This document shows, piece by piece, positions 57,101 to 64,000 of a stretch of DNA of 64,000 nucleotides. Every line of letters starts with the position of its first letter. The first letter of the stretch is position 1. Source of the DNA: Narthecium ossifragum. Taxonomy: Eukaryota; Streptophyta; Magnoliopsida; Dioscoreales; Nartheciaceae. Both the position numbers and the translations under genes were made by a program. The stretch is taken from the NCBI GenBank assembly GCA_963920575.1, contig OY986966.1:14277297-14341296 (forward strand). The letters run 5' to 3'. The notes beneath the pieces are model-generated. The model was not told where the DNA came from and ran no database searches. It saw nothing but the letters and a program-made list of their open reading frames with translations.

Positions 57101-57402
57101 AACTATTTATTGTCGCTAAATTATATCAGTGACGACTAATATATCTTGTCACAAAAGTGACATGTATAAGTGATGACTAATATATCTGGTCACAAAAGTG
57201 ACATGTTTTAGTGTCAACAATCAAAGCTCATCACTTAAACATAAGTAATTTATGACAACTACAATCAGTTGTCACTAGTAATTAGATGACGACTATATAT
57301 ATGTGACAATATAATGTAGTTGTCACTAAATACCTAGTTGTAGTGACAAGTTCTTCCATTGGGACAGAAAGCTTGTCACAAAAAGACCATTTTCTTGTAG
57401 TG
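54113..57402. mobile_element. Non-autonomous CACTA (En/Spm) DNA transposon
   Basis: It starts CACTACAAGAAAAAAGGG and ends TTTTCTTGTAGTG, giving inverted CACTACAAGAAAA termini 3,290 bp apart. The flanking 3-mers are ACA and ACT, an imperfect match to the 3-bp duplication expected. Both subterminal zones (about 54120-54630 and 57080-57400) are packed with GTGACAA/TAGTGAC motifs in both orientations, the usual transposase-binding architecture. No transposase is recognisable; 56590-56890 is GC-rich with only a short low-complexity minus-strand frame. Confidence 0.92.
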
Positions 57403-57976
57403 ACTATTTCAGTTAAAAAGTATTCCTTTGAACAATCTCCTTGCCAATGCGGTAATGTTTTATGGGTTGACTATGTTAAAGCTAAGTTGAAGAAAGTTGT
57501 TGAATGGAGTGATTGGTTGTACATGTCTTATTGAAGCATTTTTGCCCCATTAGTTCCATTGGCTTTGGAGCTACATTCTCAAATATTTCCCACCTTAATC
57601 CTAGACCCCATTACAACCTTTTGAAGTCCTTATGATTTGTGTTATGCATGTGATTCTAGTGGTGGAGAATGAGAAGATATGCAAGCTTATGGTAGATCAT
57701 TTTCATTGGAATGAATTTGAGTGAAATACATACCCTTCAAACACATGAGAGTTGAGTGTTTATTTCCGTGAGGTCTACTTATTTATTTTGCTCCATATTC
57801 AAGTGAAAATGCTTATTGATTGATTTTTAAGCTGTCTAAAAATGTTTGTTCATGACATGTTATGAGTTGTGAAGAGCTTGATTGTTCTTTGTTGATGGTG
57901 TTGCAACCTTGATTTCTTGAGTAGAGTGAATTTTAGTTTTGCCCGAGGACGAGCAAAAGCTAAGTGTGGGGGAATT
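57403..57976 (+). other. Athila 3' non-coding region, right of the CACTA insertion
   Basis: Continuation of the region after pol. No coding signal. It ends with the polypurine tract and the 3' LTR. Confidence 0.7.
57962..57976 (+). other. Polypurine tract of the Athila element
   Basis: AAGTGTGGGGGAATT lies immediately before the 3' LTR at 57977. It is the expected primer site for plus-strand synthesis, and its core is the same as the two internal copies at 53415 and 53927. Confidence 0.8.
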
Positions 57977-59632
57977 TGATGAGAATGCAAAATGTTATAT
58001 TTTTATCCCTTAATATTTAGTCTCCTATGATTATTTAGTTCCTAAATACACTCATTATTCTTATATTTTGATTTAGGATGCAATTGAAGTCCTTAAGTCG
58101 AAAAGAAGCTGAAAAGAGTGCATGGATCAACTTTAAAGATTTATCTGTACCTGCTCATGAAGAACCAGAAGATGTGCCATACATGGTTGGAAAGCTCTTG
58201 AAGTCTAGATTCTGGAGAATTTTACGGTTCGTAATTCCAAGTTTCCTAGAGGAAGTTACAGCAATTTCAGTACCGATGCGCAGTCTGAATGGCAGAAAGG
58301 AAAATAAGCTGGAAGTCCGAGCGATCCACCGATCGATCGGACCACGCAAAAACGGGACAGAACATGTGTTTTTCAGCCACAACACATCCGATCGATCCCT
58401 CCATCGCTCCTATGGGTCCGATCGATCCGACACCAATGGTTCGATCGATCGGACTCGGAAAAAGTCAAAAACAACGGATTTTTACTCAACCGATCGATCC
58501 AGCACTTAAAGTTCGATCGATCGGACTTGGGAATTAAAGTTGACAGAACATATGCTTTCTAAAGGAGCAAAGTTCGATCGATCCATCCATCGATCGGACT
58601 CGGGCGTGACTACAAGTTGAAGAGTTTAATGAGACCGATCGATCCAACACCCCGAGTTGGATCGATCGGACTTTCCCCAGTGAATAAAATCGACGATTGT
58701 GATCTAATCCGAGGGTGGATACACTTGAGGCTATAAATAGGACTCTTTCTAGGGTTTGGAGGGGATTCTTGGACACTTTTGGCTACTCTTTCTCCTCTTT
58801 TATATTTTTTTTCTAGGTTTTCTTTTGCTTTATGAAATCTTTTGGAGGATTGTTCTCGATGGCCCTGCGTGGCTAAATCTTGATCCTTGGTCGAGGAGAC
58901 TAAAACCTCGGAATCAATGAAACTGTGAGATCTAATTTATTTTTATTGTTCAGTTTATACATGAGTATTGGATGTTCTTCTGAGATTAAATCTTCATGAT
59001 TATCTTGTCTAATTGCTAGGAGGCCTACTAGTTTATTATTCATGGTGATCTACCGCTAGGTTTGATATCAAATCCGGAATTGTTTGATCCCTCTAATCTG
59101 CGAAGCAACTAGGATCTAATAATTTACTGCTGATCAGATCTTGTTAGATCTTAGGAAGAATATTCAACTAGATTAAATGCAACCGCTTGTGCTTGTGTTG
59201 TTTAGCTTTATCGATCTCCCTATTCTTAACGCTGCTACTAGATTAAATCTACAGCGCTTGTCTTAGGTTGTTTAGTAGTTAGGGTTGATTAGATCGCTTG
59301 TTTCTAATTAACTAAAATTGAGGAGAGATTCGAATTGAATTCGGACGATGAATATTCATGGTATAAATTGATTGATACTTGCATCTTTGATCAGTTATTG
59401 GATTCCGATGGTGGATGTTGACTCAGACCAAGGTTTGTTCTCTTTATTTAACTCGTTTCTTCGCTTTAGATTATTTCTTTATTGTTTTTCCTCACATTTA
59501 AAACCCCCCATCTTTGTTCACTGAGCACAAAACTAGACTAAACACTTTTCGTGGGATCGACTCGTACTCGCACTACTACATTTATTTTAACGAGTATTGG
59601 TTTTATTTTTGAGTGCCTGCGACAGCACATCA
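57977..59632 (+). repeat. 3' LTR of the Athila element
   Basis: Same length as the 5' LTR (1,656 bp) with about 25 substitutions. TATA box at 58732-58739. GATCGATC cluster at about 58327-58672. TSD GCCGT follows. Confidence 0.97.
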
Positions 59633-59637
59633 GCCGT

Positions 59638-62489
59638 TATTGAAAACATTTTCCAGAAAATGAAAATGATATTTTCTAAAAACATGAAAACACTTTTTTA
59701 ACGTTTTCACCTTTTTCAGAAAACGTTTTGTGAAAAGGAAAACGCTATTTCTCTTCCCCCGATCGAAACAGCTTCTCTCCCCCGACGCTCGACAGTGCGA
59801 GGACCTCTCCCGTCGTTTGGTGATCTCGTCGCCGCCGGAGCTTCCCAGTCGCCGGATCGAAGGTGAGATCTCCCTCTCTTTCGTTCTCCTAGCCACCTCT
59901 CTCTCTCCCATCCTCTCTCCCTCCCTAGCCATCTCTCTCTCCCATCGTCTCTCTCCCTCCCTCCTGCCACTCTCTTTCTCATCTCTGACTACAAGCTTAG
60001 GATTGAAGGGAGTGGGCGAGGCTTTAGGAGTAGCCGTTGGAAAGGGCCTGAAACCAGTGGTTGGGCTCCCTCTCTCCTATCTCTTCCGGCGTTGGACCCT
60101 TTTCTTCATCTCGCTCTCTCCGTTCTCATCTCCGTTGTCTAGCGCCACCTCCGGCTTGCTTGAGTATGGCCTCTCCCTCTCTGTTGCTTGTTCATCCATC
60201 TCCATCTATCTCGTTCTCTGTCTCTTCCCATCTGGCACTCGATCTATGTCTCTTCCCATCTCGATCCTTGATGCTGATTTTTTTTTGGATTTTCTTTTAT
60301 GACTATAATCTTTGTTGATCGACATGGTTGATCGTGTCTCGAGATTTTCAATTGAAAACTCGAATTTTGTCCTGATAGTCAAGCATTGACATAGTTTACA
60401 GCTAGTATGTAGCTCATGAGTTGATGAGAATTGGTATTTGATTGATAACTGGGATTTTTGAATGGTCATAGTGAAAATGTGTGTATGTTCTCTTGTTGGT
60501 TTAGTCACTGTGCGTCGATTAAGCCTTTTAATGCAACACGGTTGTTGTCGATCCTATATCTGGTAGTTCTTTGATTGAAACTTTTATATGGGCTAGTTGC
60601 AGAGGTTGGTGAAACTGTTTGTCATGAAGCTCACATAGATCCAGTGAAATAAACTTCTTCACATCACTCTTTTTGGTTAGTTACATTTTTTTCCAGTATC
60701 AATCTTTTGAGTCATTTTGTTAAGAACTCGATTAATTTGTCTATTCGTAATCGAAGTCTTAATGCTTGTGTTTGTTTTTCGACAATTCCTAGATATGACT
60801 TTGCAAATAAGTTTTTATTCACTCAATTTGCATTAGCAGAAGTACTTTATAATCTATATTGTGAAATCCCACACTGGATATTACATTGGATAAACAAGGG
60901 ATGTGCTCGAGCATTTTTCTTGTTCATGTGGGATTTGAAGAAAACTATGCTTTACAGTAGTGAGTTGTATAAAGATAATATGAATACAGACTGAGATTAT
61001 AAGTCTGATCTCTTTGTTTTCTGGATTTGGAACTGAGGAAAAGAGACAATGTATTCTTTTACATGCAATCTTTCTTTTCTGGATTTGGAATTGAGGAAAA
61101 GAGACAATGTATTCTTTCAGCATAAGAGCTAGGGCCATTTGTTATTACAACAAACAATGGTACTTTTTATTTTTTAATTGGCCACCATGGATTCTTTCAT
61201 CATTGTTCATGGATGGGAAAAATATAGGTTCCTCTTTTTGCTTGAAATATTAAAGCCCATATTAGAGGCTCTTTAATCTCAATCATTGATTTATTTTCCC
61301 TGAATATAAACTAATATTACTTTTGGATGCCAGTAGCATTTGAATGTTGAGAGTGCATAGAAAACTATGTGCATGGAAAAGGACCTTCTAGGTTCGTTTC
61401 ATAGGGAAGGAAATGTGGGTCTCCCAGATCTTGCTTTGTTTCCAATTTAAGGATACAGTTTTGGGTTAGCAGAGAGCTGAACCATATACTGTTCTGGTTC
61501 AATTCAATCAGTGTCTCTCTGTGTGTTTATTGTTAAGGTTAAGGTGCAACCTAACTATGGAGGTCAACTACTCAAAGTGAGTGGGAAAGTAGGGAAATGG
61601 ACGGTCTACCAGACTCATGTTTTTTTTGTCAATTGGGCTCATTTGATTTACTCAAGAAATCAGTGTTAAATATTGCTTCTTTTATCACATTGTTTATTTC
61701 CTTAAGCTATTTTTTTTGTTTTGTGAATGTTTACTTTATTTTCAAAGTCCAATAATGATCATATCTTGATAGACATCATTGTAGGTCATTGCGGCAATGC
61801 TCAGGAAGCCATGGATTGGTCTAAAGATATTTGGATGGACTTTTTGTGGAATATTCAACCGAGCAAATGATAATAGAAGATGAAATGTGAATCAAGAAGT
61901 TATACGTGTTTATGCTAGTCAAACAACTAAGGTGGCACAATTCAGAGATCAAATTGTAACGCAAATGTGGAGTGACTTTTTGGCGACTCGTCAATGATCC
62001 TTCGCTATCAATATAGTATAGACTTTTCGTATTATTTGTAGTGTTGCTTTAATCAACAAACTAGATGTTATCGTATTTTGTTTGGGGATTGTTATCATAT
62101 TTTGTTTGGGGAATGTTGTAATTTAATACTACTTTAATGCTAAATGTGTTTTAAATTTCTTGAATATATACTTGTATAAAAAAAATTATCAGATTTAATA
62201 GTTCCAAAATAGAAAATTACAAATAAGATGTAAAACTGATATCTTAATGATCTATGCCGTATGTAGATGCAAAATAATGTTAACTAGCTTATAAAATTAA
62301 ACTCATTGAAAACAAAAACTATAGTTACAAACCAAACACATTTTCATATTTTCATTTTCAAAAAACAGTTTTTGAATATTTCAAACCAAACGCGTTTTCA
62401 TATTTTCATTTTCAAAAAATGAAAACAAAAAACAAAAATTGAAAACAGAAAATGAAAACAGGAAATTTTTTCCAAAACCAAACAGCACC
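59638..62489 (+). pseudogene. Interior of the Harbinger-like element, decayed gene remnant
   Basis: A CT-rich, leader-like block (59750-59990) is followed by AT-rich, intron-like sequence. Near 61890-61995 a short + frame reads VYASQTTKVAQFRDQIVTQM followed by WSDFLATRQ and a stop, resembling the tail of plant PIF/Harbinger (ALP1-like) transposases. This match is from memory and weak. No DDE core is recognisable. Around 61015-61130 a block of about 60 bp (TTCTGGATTTGGAA...GACAATGTATTCTTT) is tandemly duplicated. If the tail assignment is right, the element has lost most of its transposase. Confidence 0.4.
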
Positions 62490-62570
62490 AAAATGTTTCA
62501 ATTCATCAAAATTAGACTGATTCTACACATATGAATCTAAACCTAGAAATTAGACATAATCCAAACCTAG

Positions 62571-63248
62571 TTCCAGTGCTATCCCCAATCCGATGACGAG
62601 GGCTTCGTATTCCGCCATGTTGTTGGATGACGCTGAAGTCAGCACAAAAGAATATGGGATTATGGCTTGTGTTGGAGTAACAAAGACTATCCCTGCTCCC
62701 GCTTTTGAGCGCCTGCAAGCTCCATCAAAGTACATCTCTCAGGGTGGTTGGATGTCGGCATGAAGACTTCTTCATCTGGCATGTCGTCTTCTATGTCCGA
62801 GTCATCTGGCATCGGGTGAGCAGCGAGAAAGAGCCGCCAAGGCTTGCCCTTTGACAGCGTAGGTTATGTCGAACTGGGACATAACATAGCTCATTTTGCA
62901 AGTTGTCCGGAGAGGACTAGCTTCTTTAAAATATACCGCAGGGGTTAGACTTTAGAGACACGTTATACAGAGTAATCCAGAATGTAATGCTGAAGTTTTT
63001 TTTTTTTTTTGAGTGGCGAATACCCAAGACAGGCACACCTCCTCCATCTCCGAGTAATTATGCTCGGCATCGACTAAGGTTCTGCTGAGGTAGTAGGGGG
63101 TTCTTTCCTGGCCTTCATCGTCATGTTGTGTGAGTAAAGCTCCTAATGACCTGGGCAGAGTTGCCGTGTAGAGGATTAAGGGCTTTCCTTTGACGAGAGA
63201 AGCGAGAACCGACGGGTTGATGAGGTATTCTCTTATATTTTGGAAGGC
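62571..63248 (-). pseudogene. Tat-lineage Ty3/gypsy pol remnant: RNase H and archaeal-type RNase H
   Basis: On the minus strand 63247-63022 reads AFQNIREYLINPSVLASLVK and GKPLILYTATLPRSLGALL, then EEVCLSWVFA, the RNase H region after RT in Tat elements. Then, after frame damage and loss, 62735-62571 reads YFDGACRRSKAGAGIVFVTP and SNNMAEYEALVIGLGIALEL, the second (archaeal-type) RNase H that marks the Tat/Ogre lineage. The sequence is cut at 62571, where the inverted-duplication arm begins. Confidence 0.8.
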
Positions 63249-63952
63249 GCTTTGGCAAGCTTTACCCCCATTCGAATGGTGTTCCTTTTTCTTGGATGTG
63301 CAGGTTGGGAGTCCGGAAGTTGGCGCCCTGAGCGGGTGATGATTTTGTGGACTTCAACCTTCTCTTCTTCTGGGAAGCAGAGGGACTCGTCATCATCTTC
63401 GAAGATTCCGATAGTGAAGCACGAGTAGTTGTCCCAAGAGATGTCGTTTTGTGGCACATTTGGCTTTCGGGTTTGGAGATCTGTTGAGACTCGGTGGATA
63501 AACCCTTCAATTTCTTCGCGGGCCATCACCTTCCTGAAGATCTTGTATTTGGGGGCTTTGTGCTTCATCGGCCTCGGCTGCCAGTTTTCAGGAAGCAGAG
63601 GTTACGGGGGAGCATTTCTAGCCGCTTTAACCTTTGCTCGAATCCTTGTCTCTTCTTCTGCCTTTTGTTGATCTAGGGTGTCCCGTAGATATCATAACTG
63701 GTCTCAAAATCAGACAACGTGTCATCCTCATCCAAGTCAGAATGATGCGTTTCCAGTAGGGTAGGCAAAGGACATCCCTCGACAGGTGTCAGAATGGGAG
63801 TTATATAGTCCTCGTCTTGCGCATATGGAGAGATAGCTGTGTATCTGTTCCCAATGGGCAGGTAAGGAGGCGCCTGAGGGACATACACAATTTCTTCATA
63901 AAGAGATGTTGAGGAGGTGTACTCCTCGTATGGAGACTCGGGGTCTGCTGCG
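63249..63952 (-). pseudogene. Tat-lineage gag/protease-linker remnant
   Basis: Minus-strand frames read SPYEEYTSSTSLYEEIVYVP and LETHHSDLDEDDTLSDFETS, then after a stop at 63675-63673 KIFRKVMAREEIEGFIHRVS and CFTIGIFEDDDESLCFPEEE with VEVHKIITRSGR. These precede protease in Tat-like polyproteins as far as I can judge from position. The frame then joins directly to RNase H sequence near 63248, so protease and most of RT are deleted. A family-B LTR truncates it at 63953. Confidence 0.6.
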
Positions 63953-64000
63953 TGATAAGTCACTAATTATTCCTAATTAAACCCCTTAAATTACCTTTGT
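63953..64000 (+). mobile_element. Family-B LTR, 5' end (cut by window edge)
   Basis: TGATAAGTCACTAATTATTC and the following 28 bases match the start of the solo LTR at 38904. Whether it is a solo LTR or a full element cannot be seen. Confidence 0.9.

Larger units (their letters stand above)
46030..59632 (+). mobile_element. Athila-lineage Ty3/gypsy retrotransposon, full-length (family A)
   Basis: A 13,603-bp element with two 1,656-bp LTRs (46030-47685, 57977-59632) flanked by GCCGT at 46025-46029 and 59633-59637. In order: primer-binding site, gag-pol in a single frame with two stops, a non-coding 3' region with a nested CACTA, and a polypurine tract. By eye I count about 25 substitutions and no indels between the LTRs (about 1.5%), so the insertion is recent. 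There is no env-like frame. Nested in the Harbinger-like element, it is younger than that element and than the inverted duplication. Confidence 0.96.
45949..62489 (+). mobile_element. PIF/Harbinger (Tourist-like) element, 2.9 kb, carrying a nested Athila
   Basis: The left end is GGCCATGTTTGGTT and the right end, in reverse complement, GGTGCTGTTTGGTT (11 of 14 positions equal). The left flank is TAA (45946-45948); the right flank is AAA, one change from the TAA expected from the uninterrupted left-arm site (GACAATTTAAATG near 9733). GG-starting TIRs with TTTGG and a 3-bp TAA/TTA target are typical of PIF/Harbinger and Tourist elements. Both ends have runs of TTTTCATTTTC-like subterminal sequence. 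Without the Athila the element is about 2,933 bp. Confidence 0.75.
37235..62570 (-). repeat. Right arm of large inverted duplication
   Basis: This is the reverse-complement partner of 9638-27958. Its only large private insertion is the Harbinger-like element with its nested Athila and CACTA (45949-62489). It has a private deletion of about 385 bp near 41404 compared with the left arm. Removing the insertion and adding the deletion back gives about 9.2 kb, in agreement with the left core of about 9.1 kb. Homology ends at 62570, where Tat-type sequence begins. Confidence 0.93.

Noticed and set aside
9638..62570. Inverted repeat as a pure assembly artefact
   Set aside because: The arms differ by scattered substitutions, one deletion and several insertions with their own TSDs, which a mirrored misassembly would not create; haplotype misplacement remains to be excluded with reads.

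Overview
This is repeat-dense flowering-plant nuclear DNA; a monocot is possible but I cannot show it. The evidence is a layered stack of plant LTR retrotransposons (Ty3/gypsy Athila, Tekay/Del-type and Tat-type), a CACTA element, a PIF/Harbinger-like element and a Helitron. I see no tRNA, rRNA, CRISPR array, operon or intact cellular gene. Every recognisable coding region belongs to a transposable element, and all are broken to some degree. A 200-base run of N (6553-6752) is a scaffold gap of unknown true size.

Layout. 446-2945: decayed Tekay-type pol fragment split by a solo LTR (family B, 830-2270). 2946-6417: unassigned chimeric DNA. 6418 to about 9.4 kb: a minus-strand Helitron with a clear 3' terminal hairpin plus CTAG and a spliceable N-terminal coding region that runs into the gap. 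9638-27958 and 37235-62570: the two arms of one large inverted duplication with a shared core of about 9.1 kb. The loop (27959-37234) holds a Tekay-type internal region (27959-32065) and a pair of opposed LTRs. 62571-63952: Tat-type remnant. 63953-64000: the start of another family-B LTR.

History readable from nesting and target-site duplications (TSDs). A family-B solo LTR sits at the same site in both arms (TSD GATCA on the left, its complement TGATC on the right), so it predates the inverted duplication. Afterwards the left arm gained an LTR of family C (TSD GTTCA), which itself received a family-A solo LTR (ACCAA) and an opposed family-C solo LTR (GAGGG). The left family-B LTR also received an LTR fragment (TCTAA) and a family-A solo LTR (TTATT). 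The right arm gained a Harbinger-like element (TAA), and into that went a 13.6-kb Athila retrotransposon (GCCGT) that in turn carries a 3.3-kb CACTA element. The right arm also lost about 385 bp.

The most complete element is the Athila at 46030-59632. It has two 1,656-bp LTRs, a tRNA-Asp primer-binding site and one 1,809-codon gag-pol frame interrupted by only two stops. The most unusual recurring signal is the self-complementary GATCGATC motif, present in closely spaced pairs (about 20-23 bp apart) in the LTRs of families A, B and C, including elements of different lineages. LTR family names A-F are labels made up here for convenience.
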